Shown: positions 17,414 through 26,365, numbered from the stretch's first letter. The stretch is DNA of 64,000 bases from JTS-RE37 sp041744575 (GCA_041744575.1 JBGTKP010000031.1:124001-188000), one strand, 5' to 3'. Numbers and translations: made by a program. The notes: a model not told the origin generated them from the letters alone.

Positions 17414-18553
17414 CTACTGTTTGGTGAAGATCAGCTGAGGGACACCCTCCAGATCAGTGTTATCTATAAAAGCAGGTTCAGGAGCTGGTTTTATTCTCAA
17501 TAGGCCTCCGGTACCGTTGTTGCCGGTTTTGCGATATCCTATCAAAATCAGATCATTGGCGGAATCATAGGAAACTACTGTAGTATCCTCTATTTCATAT
17601 TTGAATTTGCGATCCGTTTCACTGAGAAAATTTTCATAATAATAGAGGATGGCCGTATTCCTTGAAAAGTCGTAGACACCCGGAATGCGCGGATAGGTGG
17701 TCCCTGACAGACTCGTTTCCATGGCGTAATACAGGCTGCCCGAGACATCAAAAAATTCCCTTTCAGCAGTTCCAAAATTCGGTTCTCTGCCGGCCAGATA
17801 GCGGACAGTCGAGATGATTCCAAGCGTGCCACGGTCAACAATAATATGGAAGTCGGGATACGAAACCATGATATTTCCTTCAGAAGTTTTAAATATTTTT
17901 TGTGCCCCGGAATTAAGATTTATTTCATTGATAAATTCTCCCGTCCCAGCATTGACAACCTTTAAAACAAAAGTATTTCCTTCCGGATTCTGAGAGAGTA
18001 TAAAAAGGCGGTTTCCTGCGTAAATACCCTGTAATGGTTTTTTTTCCAAAGGGATGTCCGGAAAGATCAGTGTTCCACCGGAAGCACTGATACCTCTCAC
18101 GAAATAGTCTCTTTTTTTAAGCCCTTGACCGGCAATTCCGTAGAAAAGGAACAGGGTGTTTTCGGTATGACTCAGGGATATCACCTCAAGTTCACAATCC
18201 GGACTATCTGAAAAAACCGAAAAACTAGTCAGATCGGTCGTTTTTGCACTGAATTGGGTAAGCTCGCCGGAACAATCTTGCCGTGTTGAATAATAGCTGA
18301 CTACATCCTCATCCCGGACCTGTGCTTCCGGCAGTGGTATGCCTTCAAACAGGTTTTCCAACGGTTCGTTTGAGATCCCAAGGCGATCCGCCTGAAAACG
18401 TACTCCTGAAAGCTGATCATTCCTTTCAAACAATACGGTATAGTTCACTTCCTTTCCGAGGGTATTGTTCTGGTCGGCCGGACCGTCATCTGAAGACTTA
18501 CAGCCCAGGATACAAAGCACCATGAGGAGGCACCAATAACGGCAGGTATTCAT
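17414..18553 (-). CDS. lipoprotein of unknown function
   Basis: 379 residues with a lipoprotein signal (CLLMVLCILGCKSSDD). The mature part is beta-rich, with repeated short blade-like segments such as NTLFLFYGIAG, NRLFILSQNPEGNTFVLKVVN and NIMVSYPDFHIIVD, which suggests a propeller-like fold, but I cannot name a family. It lies 26 bases downstream of the ABC-F gene on the same strand and may be cotranscribed with it. Confidence 0.5.
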   Translation of the reverse strand: MNTCRYWCLLMVLCILGCKSSDDGPADQNNTLGKEVNYTVLFERNDQLSGVRFQADRLGISNEPLENLFEGIPLPEAQVRDEDVVSYYSTRQDCSGELTQFSAKTTDLTSFSVFSDSPDCELEVISLSHTENTLFLFYGIAGQGLKKRDYFVRGISASGGTLIFPDIPLEKKPLQGIYAGNRLFILSQNPEGNTFVLKVVNAGTGEFINEINLNSGAQKIFKTSEGNIMVSYPDFHIIVDRGTLGIISTVRYLAGREPNFGTAEREFFDVSGSLYYAMETSLSGTTYPRIPGVYDFSRNTAILYYYENFLSETDRKFKYEIEDTTVVSYDSANDLILIGYRKTGNNGTGGLLRIKPAPEPAFIDNTDLEGVPQLIFTKQ

Positions 18554-18579
18554 AGCAATAAGATTTGGGATCCAAAAAT

Positions 18580-20208
18580 CTAAGCAGGAACAGCGTACAT
18601 TTTCTGACGTTGTTCCTTAATGGACTTATCGGACATATACTCATCAAACGTAAAATAACGGTCAATAGTATCCCGGGGTGTCAATTCAATGATTCTATCT
18701 GCCACAGTTTGAGCAAATTGGTGGTCATGTGTGGTAAACATAATGGTCCCTTTAAAGTTGTTGAGGGCATTATTGAAGGCGGTGATGCTCTCCAGGTCCA
18801 AATGATTGGTCGGCTCATCCAGCATCAGCACATTTGCACGGAGAAGCATCATTCTGCTTAACATACACCGTACTTTTTCTCCTCCTGAAAGAACGCTGCA
18901 TTTTTTAAGGGCCTCCTCCCCGCTAAAAAGCATTTTTCCCAAAAATCCCCGGATATACACTTCTTCCCTTTCCTCTTCAGTTTTTGCCCATTGCCTCAGC
19001 CAATCCACAAGATTGTCATTCGAATTAAAATAGGTAGAATTATCTGCAGGAAGGTAAGATTGGGTGGTGGTGATACCCCATTGAAATTTTCCACCATCTG
19101 CGGTCCGAAGTCCGTTCAGAATCTCGTAAAAAGCAGTCGTTGCCCTCGAATCCCTGGATATTACGGCGACCTTATCTCCTTTGGCCAGGTTGATATTTAC
19201 ATTGTTGAAAAGCACTTCGCCGTCCTCGCTTAACGCACGTAATTTTTCGACATTCAGGATTTGATCTCCCGCTTCCCGTTCTCTTTCAAAAATGATCGCA
19301 GGATACCGACGACTGGAGGGTTTGATATCAGCCACGTTCAGCTTTGCCAGCATCTTTTTACGGGAAGTGGCCTGCTTGCTTTTTGCAACATTCGCACTGA
19401 AACGCAGGATAAATTCCTGAAGTTCCTTCGCCTTTTCCTCCGCCTTTTTATTCTGCTGAGCCCGTTGTCTCGCAGCCAGCTGACTACTCTCATACCAAAA
19501 AGTGTAGTTGCCGGAATACAAATTGATCTTCCCAAAATCAATGTCGGCTACATGGGTACATACGGCATCCAGAAAATGCCGGTCGTGAGAAACAACAATA
19601 ACCGTATTATCATAATTGGCTAGGAAATTTTCAAGCCACTCTATGGTCTCATAATCCAGGTCATTGGTTGGTTCATCCATAATCAACACATCCGGATTTC
19701 CAAATAGCGCCTGTGCCAGCAAAACGCGGACTTTTAGTTTCCCGTCCAGGTCGGACATGAGGGAGTAATGCATTTCTTCACTGATACCAAGGTTGGAAAG
19801 CATCGCAGCGGCATTGCTGTCCGCATTCCATCCATTCATTTCTTCGAACTTTACCTGTAATTCGCCAATCCTGTCAGCATTCGAATCATTGTAATCAGCA
19901 TATAATGCGTCCATTTCCCTCTTAATCTCAAAAAGGGGTTGATTGCCCATGACCACGGTCTCCAGAACCGTGGAAGTATCGTAAGCATTGTGGTCCTGTT
20001 CGAGCACCGACATTCGTTTTCCAGGTTCCAGATGAACATGCCCCGAAGTGGCATCTATCTGACCGGAAATGATTCTCAAAAAAGTTGATTTTCCCGCCCC
20101 GTTGGCACCAATAACGCCGTAGCAATTCCCCTGCGTAAAACCAACATTCACTTCATCAAACAAAATTCTCTTGCCAAATTGGACAGATAAATTAGAAACA
20201 GCCAGCAT
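18580..20208 (-). CDS. ybiT: ABC-F ATPase, YbiT-like, with one degenerate ATP site
   Basis: 542 residues from ATG 20208; a frame extension to 20244 is not family-like. Two ABC domains are joined by the ABC-F linker (RFSANVAKSKQATSR, about 269-283), the layout of ribosome-associated YbiT/EttA-type translation factors. Domain 1 has an intact Walker A (GANGAGKST, 34-42) and Walker B (VLIMDEPTND) but no LSGGQ: its signature region reads MSDLDGKLKVR. Domain 2 has intact LSGGEKVR (440-447) and MLDEPTNHLD, but its Walker A region reads VISRDSRATTAF and lacks the GxxGxGKT loop and the lysine. One composite site should therefore bind ATP normally and the other should not. The protein presumably acts on ribosomes; the exact role is unknown. 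Confidence 0.88.
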   Translation of the reverse strand: MLAVSNLSVQFGKRILFDEVNVGFTQGNCYGVIGANGAGKSTFLRIISGQIDATSGHVHLEPGKRMSVLEQDHNAYDTSTVLETVVMGNQPLFEIKREMDALYADYNDSNADRIGELQVKFEEMNGWNADSNAAAMLSNLGISEEMHYSLMSDLDGKLKVRVLLAQALFGNPDVLIMDEPTNDLDYETIEWLENFLANYDNTVIVVSHDRHFLDAVCTHVADIDFGKINLYSGNYTFWYESSQLAARQRAQQNKKAEEKAKELQEFILRFSANVAKSKQATSRKKMLAKLNVADIKPSSRRYPAIIFEREREAGDQILNVEKLRALSEDGEVLFNNVNINLAKGDKVAVISRDSRATTAFYEILNGLRTADGGKFQWGITTTQSYLPADNSTYFNSNDNLVDWLRQWAKTEEEREEVYIRGFLGKMLFSGEEALKKCSVLSGGEKVRCMLSRMMLLRANVLMLDEPTNHLDLESITAFNNALNNFKGTIMFTTHDHQFAQTVADRIIELTPRDTIDRYFTFDEYMSDKSIKEQRQKMYAVPA

Positions 20209-20460
20209 ATCTTGCGATCTTAAAATTTTTGCAAAAATAGACAATCTGAATCACTATGCACATGAAAAATAACAGGTCGGTGCGGTACAGATAGCTGCCG
20301 GACAAATCGACCTCCATAATAAGTGCTATTTCACCCCTGGATCGCGGACCAGGGCCGTAAATACGGCCTCCGGGGCAGGCATCAATTTTTAACTCCCCCT
20401 TAACAGCGCTCACTTCCTGCTTTCTTTAGCTTTGTGTAGCATATCGGCTGAAATATTTCT

Positions 20461-21840
20461 ATGAATAGAATTTTACTCTGTTTTGCTCTTTTACTGTTGA
20501 TGGGTTGTGCTGAATCAAAAAAGGAGTCCCCCACTGTTATCCTTGCCGGAGAAATTATCAATCCAACCAGTGATTATGTGATCCTGTACCGAGGAGATGT
20601 CATTGTGGACTCAGCCCGGCTTGACAACTCCAACAGATTTCTCATCCGGCTTGATTCCGTCCATGAAGGCCTGCACCATTTCTATCACAAACCTGAATTG
20701 CAATATGTATATCTGGAAAAAGGTGACAGCATGCAAATGCGGCTGAATACCCTGAATTTTGATGAGTCTCTGATCTTTTCCGGCAGAGGTGATGCCCTGA
20801 ATAATTTTATGCTCGAAATTTTTCTGGCCAATGAGCAGGAAGAGGAATATGTGGCATCTATTTATGGCTTGACCCCGATTGAATTCAAGCAAAAGATAGA
20901 TTCCCTAAGGAATACAAAGGAGGAATCACTTCAGGATATCGCAGACGAGTCGGGTATTTCAGAACAGGCCTATGAACTTGCGAGAGCGAGCATTGAGTAC
21001 AGTTCCTATATTCCTATGGAAGCCTACCCCTTCTATCATAAAAAGAGATCCGGAGATGACAAAATTCCCGAGCTGCCTGAGAATTTCTACGATTATCGTC
21101 GGCAAGTCAATTTTGAGAATGAGGGGTTTATCTACCTCCGACCGTACTACAATTTCATGAAATATCATTTGGGAAATCTTGCCTATATGAATTGTCGCAG
21201 GGAATGTGATACAGAGAATGAAAAATTCCGCAATCAACTGCATTATAATCAGCATAAAATGGTATTGGTAGACAGCCTAGTAAAACAGCCTGAACTCAGA
21301 GATAACCTTTTCAGGAGTGTTGCAGTTGATTACCTGCTAAAACATGATTCAGAACAAAATATAAAGGTCTTCATGGATGGTTTTCACCGGCTTTCCGGAA
21401 ATAACAAGCACAGGAGTGAAATTGACTCGCTTTATGTTGGTATCAAAAGAATGCAACCCGATAAGGAACTTCCGGATCTGATGGTATACAATGTTGATGG
21501 TGAACCGGTGTCTTTAAAACAGATATCTTCAGATAAACAGGTGGTATTTTACTTCTGGTCAGGGATGGAACCCGGGCATTTAAAGATCATTTCCAAACAT
21601 ATTGCCGGGTTGAAGGTAAAACACCCGGATTACCAATTTGTTGGCATTAATTTAAGGACCGAACAACCCCGCTGGAAAATGCTGCTGGAGACAAATCAGT
21701 TGGATAAAGAGGAGCAATACTGGACAGATAATTTTGAGAAAGTCGCCCACACCCTCATCGTCTATGATCCGAATAAAAGTATTATCGCCAAGGACGGGGT
21801 TATTGTGAATGCCTTTGCCAATGTATACTCCTCCTTTTAA
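20461..21840 (+). CDS. thioredoxin-fold lipoprotein lacking the CxxC motif
   Basis: 459 residues with a lipoprotein signal (FALLLLMGCAESK). An N-terminal DUF4369-like beta domain (about 25-110: VILAGEIINPTSDYVILYR) is followed by a long helical region and a C-terminal thioredoxin-like fold starting at PDLMVYNVDGEPVSLKQI. Where TlpA-type proteins carry WCxxC, this one reads YFWSGMEPGHLK, so both active cysteines are missing and thiol exchange is not expected. The cysteines of MNCRREC in the middle region are not in a redox context I recognise. It may act as a binding or structural relative of periplasmic thioredoxins. No operon partner. Confidence 0.65.
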   Translation: MNRILLCFALLLLMGCAESKKESPTVILAGEIINPTSDYVILYRGDVIVDSARLDNSNRFLIRLDSVHEGLHHFYHKPELQYVYLEKGDSMQMRLNTLNFDESLIFSGRGDALNNFMLEIFLANEQEEEYVASIYGLTPIEFKQKIDSLRNTKEESLQDIADESGISEQAYELARASIEYSSYIPMEAYPFYHKKRSGDDKIPELPENFYDYRRQVNFENEGFIYLRPYYNFMKYHLGNLAYMNCRRECDTENEKFRNQLHYNQHKMVLVDSLVKQPELRDNLFRSVAVDYLLKHDSEQNIKVFMDGFHRLSGNNKHRSEIDSLYVGIKRMQPDKELPDLMVYNVDGEPVSLKQISSDKQVVFYFWSGMEPGHLKIISKHIAGLKVKHPDYQFVGINLRTEQPRWKMLLETNQLDKEEQYWTDNFEKVAHTLIVYDPNKSIIAKDGVIVNAFANVYSSF

Positions 21841-21942
21841 GGAATTGTATCAGGAATTCACACTTCAGCCTAATTATAGGGCCTTCTTGGCTGTCTGAGA
21901 TGTACTTTACCCAACCCAGGGAGTGTATCACAACAAGATGTG

Positions 21943-22596
21943 TTAATTCCCCTTTTTGTGGTCCGCCAGGAATTTTTCCAATCCAATATCGGTCAGGGGA
22001 TGTTTTAGGAGTCCTTCGATGACCGACAAAGGTCCTGTCATCACATCGGCACCCAACTTGGCGCAGTCGACAATATGCATGGTGTGTCTGATGGAAGCCG
22101 CCAGTATTTCCGTTTCATAACCGTAATTATCATATATCAGTCGTATTTCAGCTATGAGATTCAGACCATCTGTGGATACATCATCCAATCTTCCTATAAA
22201 GGGAGAAACATAATTGGCACCGGCTTTCGCCGCGAGAAGCGCCTGCCCGGGTGAAAATACCAATGTGCAATTTGTGCGGATTCCCTTTTCAGAAAAATAT
22301 TTTAATGCCTTAACGCCATCCCTGATCATAGGAACCTTGACAACGATGCGTTCATGTAAATCAGCCAGCTCCTCCCCTTCTTTGATAATTTCCTTTAAAG
22401 AGGTTGCGATCACTTCGGCAGATACATCACCATCTACGATATTGCAGATATCCACATAGTGTTTGAGAATATTGTTTCGTCCTGAGATCCCTTCTTTTGC
22501 CATTAATGAGGGATTTGTAGTTACCCCATCCAAAACCCCGAGTTCCTGGGCGTCTTTGATCTGATCCAAATTGGCCGTGTCTATAAAAAATTTCAT
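21943..22596 (-). CDS. small transaldolase / fructose-6-phosphate aldolase family
   Basis: 217 residues, the short TalC/FSA branch. Motifs: FIDTANLDQIKDA, DGVTTNPSLMAKEG, VKVPM with the Schiff-base lysine, NCTLVFSPGQALLAAKAGANYVSPFIGRLDD and the C-terminal GADVMTGPLSVIEGLLKHPLTDIG. Members work either as transaldolase in the non-oxidative pentose phosphate pathway or as fructose-6-phosphate aldolase, and sequence alone does not settle which. In a genome with a pentose phosphate pathway the transaldolase role is more likely. It starts 51 bases past the SDR stop; a promoter-like element overlaps the end of the SDR gene. Confidence 0.9.
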   Translation of the reverse strand: MKFFIDTANLDQIKDAQELGVLDGVTTNPSLMAKEGISGRNNILKHYVDICNIVDGDVSAEVIATSLKEIIKEGEELADLHERIVVKVPMIRDGVKALKYFSEKGIRTNCTLVFSPGQALLAAKAGANYVSPFIGRLDDVSTDGLNLIAEIRLIYDNYGYETEILAASIRHTMHIVDCAKLGADVMTGPLSVIEGLLKHPLTDIGLEKFLADHKKGN

Positions 22597-22642
22597 ATGT
22601 TGATTCGTTAATTACTTGATTTATCAGGTTCAATTGCCTTTG

Positions 22643-22650
22643 CAAAACTA
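22643..22650 (-). promoter_or_regulatory. -7 element upstream of the small transaldolase gene
   Basis: The minus strand reads TAGTTTTG, a perfect TAnnTTTG, 46 bases before the ATG at 22596 and overlapping the end of the SDR gene. No strong upstream element is seen. Confidence 0.3.
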
Positions 22651-23457
22651 CAATTTATAATGGTGTAAAAGGAGCCTCTCAAAGAGTTTATCCGGTAATA
22701 TTTTCTTGAGAACCAGAGACCATTTTTGAAGCTGACTTCCAACCGTATAATGTATTTTGGGTCGTTTGGCGCGAATGATACGAAAAACCATTTCGGCGAC
22801 ACGAACCGGATCCTGGCCCGTGGCCACGTGGCTGTTCATGATACTCAGGGTGTTTTCGTATGCCTCTGAATAAGGAGATCCTGAATGAATGGGAGAATGA
22901 TAACGGCCCGCTGCGATATTCGTCGCGAAATCCCCCGGAGCCAGATTTGTTATATAAATGCCGAAATCCCTTGTTTCCATGCGTAGGGCCTCTGTAATCA
23001 ATCCGAGAGCTCCTTTGGTGGCTGAATAAATGCCCCGGTAAGGAAGGCCCATGTAACCTGCGATCGACGTAATATTTATGATCAACCCCGATTTCTGGGA
23101 TCGCATCATGGGAAGAACGGCCTTTGCCATCAATACCGGTCCCAGGAAATTCGTATCAAAGGCATTGATAATTTCCTCCCGGGGTGTCTCTTCAATCGGC
23201 CCGGTAATACCCATTCCCGCATTGTTAATGAGGATATCCAATCTGGATTCCCTGAAGAGTACTTCCCCAACCGCTTTCTGAACAGCCGCCTCATAACGAA
23301 CATCCATTTCCAAAAGTTCAAATTCGGTGAAATGCGAGTTGCGCTCTAAATTCCGTGTAGTTCCATATACCTTAAAGCCTTTTGAGACCAGAAACTTACC
23401 GATCGATCTTCCAATACCCGAAGCGCCTCCGGTTATCAATACAACTCTGTTCTCCAT
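22648..23457 (-). CDS. short-chain dehydrogenase/reductase
   Basis: 269 residues from ATG 23457. Classical SDR: TGGASGIG cofactor loop at the N terminus, NNAGMG, a Ser in INITSIAGYMG and the catalytic YSATKGAL (Tyr-x3-Lys). The motif LAPGDFATNI follows. Substrate unknown; sequences of this type are annotated as oxidoreductases acting on sterols, retinols or acyl compounds without proof. The frame is open up to 23514, but the extra N-terminal residues precede the cofactor-binding strand (MENRVVLITGG), so the internal ATG is chosen. Confidence 0.88.
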   Translation of the reverse strand: MENRVVLITGGASGIGRSIGKFLVSKGFKVYGTTRNLERNSHFTEFELLEMDVRYEAAVQKAVGEVLFRESRLDILINNAGMGITGPIEETPREEIINAFDTNFLGPVLMAKAVLPMMRSQKSGLIINITSIAGYMGLPYRGIYSATKGALGLITEALRMETRDFGIYITNLAPGDFATNIAAGRYHSPIHSGSPYSEAYENTLSIMNSHVATGQDPVRVAEMVFRIIRAKRPKIHYTVGSQLQKWSLVLKKILPDKLFERLLLHHYKL

Positions 23458-23600
23458 GATTCTGCAAATAAACAAATAAAAGTGGGAGGAAGGAAACAAG
23501 GAATTAACAGACAAATGGCGGAATCGGACTTTATGAAGTTCTGAGGACGAACCTGCCCAGGCATATTACTGAAGCACCTTCACAGCAAGGCATAAAAAAA

Positions 23601-23696
23601 TGGCAAGCTACCTACATCGCACCGCTTCGACCACATACCCTTGCTGCGTTCCCACCCTGGGGGATTCTGCAGGAGCTGGTCGTGTAGGACTTGCCA
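23601..23696 (-). ncRNA. ffs: signal recognition particle RNA, small bacterial type
   Basis: About 96 bases. The ends pair (TGGCAAG with CTTGCCA), and the hairpin contains the conserved SRP domain IV core on the minus strand, CCAGGGTGGGAACGCAGCAA, with the GGAA-type tetraloop region and the asymmetric AGCA internal loop that binds Ffh. The length and the absence of an Alu domain match the Bacteroidota small SRP RNA. It guides Ffh and FtsY in co-translational membrane targeting. A complete promoter precedes it. Boundaries are set from the closing stem and could be off by a few bases. Confidence 0.9.
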
Positions 23697-23699
23697 ATG

Positions 23700-23730
23700 C
23701 AAATATACGATCTTTTAATTTTGGGGCAAT
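23700..23730 (-). promoter_or_regulatory. promoter of the SRP RNA gene
   Basis: On the minus strand, ATTG (23730-23727), a 19-base spacer and a perfect TATATTTG (23707-23700), ending three bases before the first paired base of the RNA. Confidence 0.75.
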
Positions 23731-23914
23731 ATTTTTAAATTCTTAATTTAATGAATTACCTTGGCACCGCCATGTCGGGTCGGAACTTCATAGAGTAGAT
23801 GAGCACCTAATTTTACCTTAATTTGAACATTCAGTCAGAAATACCATCCCCGGATCCACTTCGCCACAAACCCGTATCCCCGGGAAAGTATAATTCAAAT
23901 TAATATTCGTCCAT

Positions 23915-24955
23915 ATGAATTGTCTGAAAGTATTTTCCATTGCTATCACGCTCATTTTTATGGCATGTGGAGATGACAGAAAACCTTCAGATCTGTTTGT
24001 TATACAGCTCGAAGGAAATAAAAAGCAATTCCAGGTGAAACAGCCCGTACCGCTGACCATCGAAAATAAAAAGGCAAAGAAGATAAATAATATTACCTAC
24101 ACCATTGACGGAAAGAATCTTCCGGTAGAAAATGGACAACCTGTAATGGAGGTCGACCATCTCGGGACCAAAATACTCACCGCAAAAATTGATTATGAAG
24201 GGGGGTCAGATACGATCACCCGGGAGATCAGTGTTCTTGCCGCTGAGGCGCCACAGGTATATACCTATGAGATTGTAAATGAATATCCGCACGACATGGA
24301 GGCCTTTACTCAGGGTCTCGAATTTCACGATGGCATCCTCTATGAGAGTACAGGCCAGAAAGGAAATTCCTCCCTTAGGAAAATCGACTATCTGACGGGG
24401 AAAGTGCTTCAGCAAACAGAACTGGAGAATACCTATTTTGGCGAAGGGATCACTATTTTGGGTGACAACATTTACCAACTGACATGGCAGGGGAAACAGG
24501 GATTTATTTACAACCTGTCGGATTTTAAAAGAAAAGGCAGCTTCAGCTACGGCAAAAGCAAGGAAGGATGGGGTTTGTGCAATGATGGCCGTCGGATATA
24601 CAAAAGTGATGGGACTGAAAAGATTTGGTTACTGAATCCTGAGACCATGGCAGAAGAAGGATACATCGAAACGGTAACAGACAAGTCCATTTTTAATAAG
24701 GCCAATGAACTGGAATATGTGGACGGTAAAATTTATGCCAATGTATGGCAAAAGGAAAGTATGATGATTATCGATGCGACTTCCGGAGCCATTGAAGGCG
24801 TGATCAATTTTGGGGGACTAAAAACCAGGGTAAAGTCCCATCCAAAACTTGATGTCCTTAACGGAGTGGCCTATCATCCGGAAAGAAAGACATTTTTCGT
24901 TACCGGCAAAAACTGGGACAAGTTGTTCGAGGTCCGGATCCTGAAGAAAAGCTGA
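23915..24955 (+). CDS. glutaminyl-peptide cyclotransferase, lipoprotein
   Basis: 346 residues with a lipoprotein signal (IALTLIFMACGDD-like). A beta-sandwich region of about 80 residues precedes a five-bladed propeller of the plant-type glutamine cyclotransferase family. The hallmark PHDMEAFTQGLEFHDGILYE followed by STGQKGNSSLRKID is intact, as are FGEGITIL and GWGLCNDG. The enzyme converts N-terminal glutamine to pyroglutamate on exported peptides. The stop overlaps the ATG of the thioesterase gene by one base (TGATG), so the two are translationally coupled. Confidence 0.88.
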   Translation: MNCLKVFSIAITLIFMACGDDRKPSDLFVIQLEGNKKQFQVKQPVPLTIENKKAKKINNITYTIDGKNLPVENGQPVMEVDHLGTKILTAKIDYEGGSDTITREISVLAAEAPQVYTYEIVNEYPHDMEAFTQGLEFHDGILYESTGQKGNSSLRKIDYLTGKVLQQTELENTYFGEGITILGDNIYQLTWQGKQGFIYNLSDFKRKGSFSYGKSKEGWGLCNDGRRIYKSDGTEKIWLLNPETMAEEGYIETVTDKSIFNKANELEYVDGKIYANVWQKESMMIIDATSGAIEGVINFGGLKTRVKSHPKLDVLNGVAYHPERKTFFVTGKNWDKLFEVRILKKS

Positions 24956-25362
24956 TGCAGACCTATGAGAAAAAAATTACCGTAAAAAGGGAGGATCTGG
25001 ATGAGCTGCAACATGTAAATAATGTGCGTTACGTCCAATGGATCCAGGATATATCAAAGGAACATTGGAACAAGGCGGTTCCCGAAAGCCTTCTTAACAA
25101 AGTCGTCTGGGTGGTTCTAAATCATAATATTACCTATAAAAGTGCCGCACAGCTGGGACAGGTCATTCATCTCAGAACCTACATTGCAGAAACCAAAGGG
25201 GCAACCACCATACGGGTGGTTGAAATGCGGAATCTGGAAACCAAAGAACTTTTGGTGCATTCAAAAACCTCCTGGTGTCTCCTGAATCCGGATAGTTTCA
25301 GGCCTATGAGAATATCAGATGAAATACGCGCTCTGTTTCTAAACACTTCCATGGACACCTGA
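24955..25362 (+). CDS. hotdog-fold acyl-CoA thioesterase
   Basis: 135 residues, a single 4HBT-type hotdog domain. The family features are DLDELQHVNNVRYVQWIQD at the N terminus, where an Asp/His-containing helix follows the first strand, and the strand region IRVVEMRNLETKELLVHSKTSWCLL. It hydrolyses acyl-CoA thioesters; substrate length is not predictable. It is coupled to the upstream cyclotransferase gene by a one-base overlap, although the functions are not obviously linked. Confidence 0.88.
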   Translation: MQTYEKKITVKREDLDELQHVNNVRYVQWIQDISKEHWNKAVPESLLNKVVWVVLNHNITYKSAAQLGQVIHLRTYIAETKGATTIRVVEMRNLETKELLVHSKTSWCLLNPDSFRPMRISDEIRALFLNTSMDT

Positions 25363-25403
25363 GTGATCTATCTTTAAAGTAAGGCAGCTCCCCTTAGCAG
25401 GTA

Positions 25404-25422
25404 TATGCGATACCATCGCATA
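25404..25422. repeat. perfect eight-base inverted repeat
   Basis: TATGCGAT, three bases, ATCGCATA. It lies 40 bases past the thioesterase stop and about 210 before the LytTR gene. No T tract follows, so it is not a simple terminator; it may be an RNA hairpin or a protein-binding site. Confidence 0.5.
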
Positions 25423-25555
25423 ACCAGTATTTTATGAGCTTTTCCGGGTCCGATCCAAGGATCACTTCTATTCGCTTTGCCAGAAATATTCAGACTGGCT
25501 CATAAAAATGACAGAATTTTCTTTCATAACCCTCATTTTCAATGAATTAAACCAG

Positions 25556-25580
25556 AAACCATAGTTTTTCTATGGTTTTT
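25556..25580 (+). terminator. rho-independent terminator upstream of the LytTR gene
   Basis: AAACCATAG, five-base T loop, CTATGGTTT, then TT. A nine-base perfect stem that separates the cyclotransferase-thioesterase unit from the signalling cluster. Confidence 0.65.
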
Positions 25581-25633
25581 ATATAGCCCCAATCCATTAG
25601 GTATGAGTAATTTGCCTCCAAATTCCGAGGTCA

Positions 25634-26365
25634 ATGGAGTATACCTATACAATAATCGATTCAGATGCCACCTCCAATCTGCAATTGCAGCATTTCCTGG
25701 AAGACTACGGCGACTTTTCATGTCTGGGTAAAGCCAGTAACAGTGATGATGGTCTTAATTCAATCCTGAAACATCTTCCTGATGTTGTTTTTGTCAACCT
25801 GAATGACAGATCTTACGATTATTTTAATATGATCACGGAATTGTATCAGTACATGAGAGATATTCCGGTGCTCATCGGGATCTCAAGGAGTAAAAACTTT
25901 GCCTATGACGCGTTGAAGCACAATTTCTTTGATTATTGGCTGATGCCATATAACGAGCATGAGATTCGAAAAACCCTTTTACGTCTTAAGAAGAAAATGC
26001 CAAGGGAGACCGTCGGTCAAACCTTATGTCTGAAATCATACAAAGACTTTCAGTATCTTGATACTGATGAGATCCTGTACCTCAAGGCAGACAACAATGC
26101 CACGGATTTCATCATGAATGACGGAAGGACCATCAGTGCCTATAAAACCCTGAAAACATTTGAGGATAGTCTTCCGAACAACTTCGTCCGCATCCACCAG
26201 AGCTATATCCTCAATGTAAATTATGTATCGAGGATCAACTATGGCAAATCCATTTGCGCCCTGCAATCCGGTAAAACCCAGTTGCCATTTTCAAAATCCT
26301 ATAAGGGCAACATTGACAGCCTTAAGAAAATTCTCTCAAAGAACTCAATTACTACACTTAATTAA
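25634..26365 (+). CDS. LytTR DNA-binding regulator with a phospho-acceptor-less receiver
   Basis: 243 residues. The first 120 resemble a CheY receiver, but the phosphorylation Asp is replaced by Asn55 (HLPDVVFVNLND), the N-terminal acidic pair is weak (IIDSDATSN), and the lysine near the C terminus is replaced in FDYWLMPYNEHE. The second half is a clear LytTR domain (about 135-235: FQYLDTDEILYLKADNNATDF, then LPNNFVRIHQSYILNVNYVSRI). The receiver is therefore expected to be constitutive or to sense something other than phosphate. It begins a cluster with the 55-residue peptide, the TPR kinase and the response regulator. Confidence 0.85.
   Translation: MEYTYTIIDSDATSNLQLQHFLEDYGDFSCLGKASNSDDGLNSILKHLPDVVFVNLNDRSYDYFNMITELYQYMRDIPVLIGISRSKNFAYDALKHNFFDYWLMPYNEHEIRKTLLRLKKKMPRETVGQTLCLKSYKDFQYLDTDEILYLKADNNATDFIMNDGRTISAYKTLKTFEDSLPNNFVRIHQSYILNVNYVSRINYGKSICALQSGKTQLPFSKSYKGNIDSLKKILSKNSITTLN

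Larger units (their letters stand above)
23515..23914. other. intergenic region housing the SRP RNA; otherwise no gene seen
   Basis: The 457 bases between the SDR and glutaminyl cyclase genes hold only the SRP RNA and its promoter. The flanks (23458-23600 and 23731-23914) show no open frame with coding character and no strong hairpin. The 3' end of the RNA gene is followed on the minus strand by a run of seven T residues (rc of 23594-23600), which with the closing stem could end transcription. Confidence 0.4.

Noticed and set aside
23601..23696. tRNA or tmRNA interpretation of the small RNA
   Set aside because: The pairing ends and the domain IV core match SRP RNA; no anticodon arm or tag reading frame is present.
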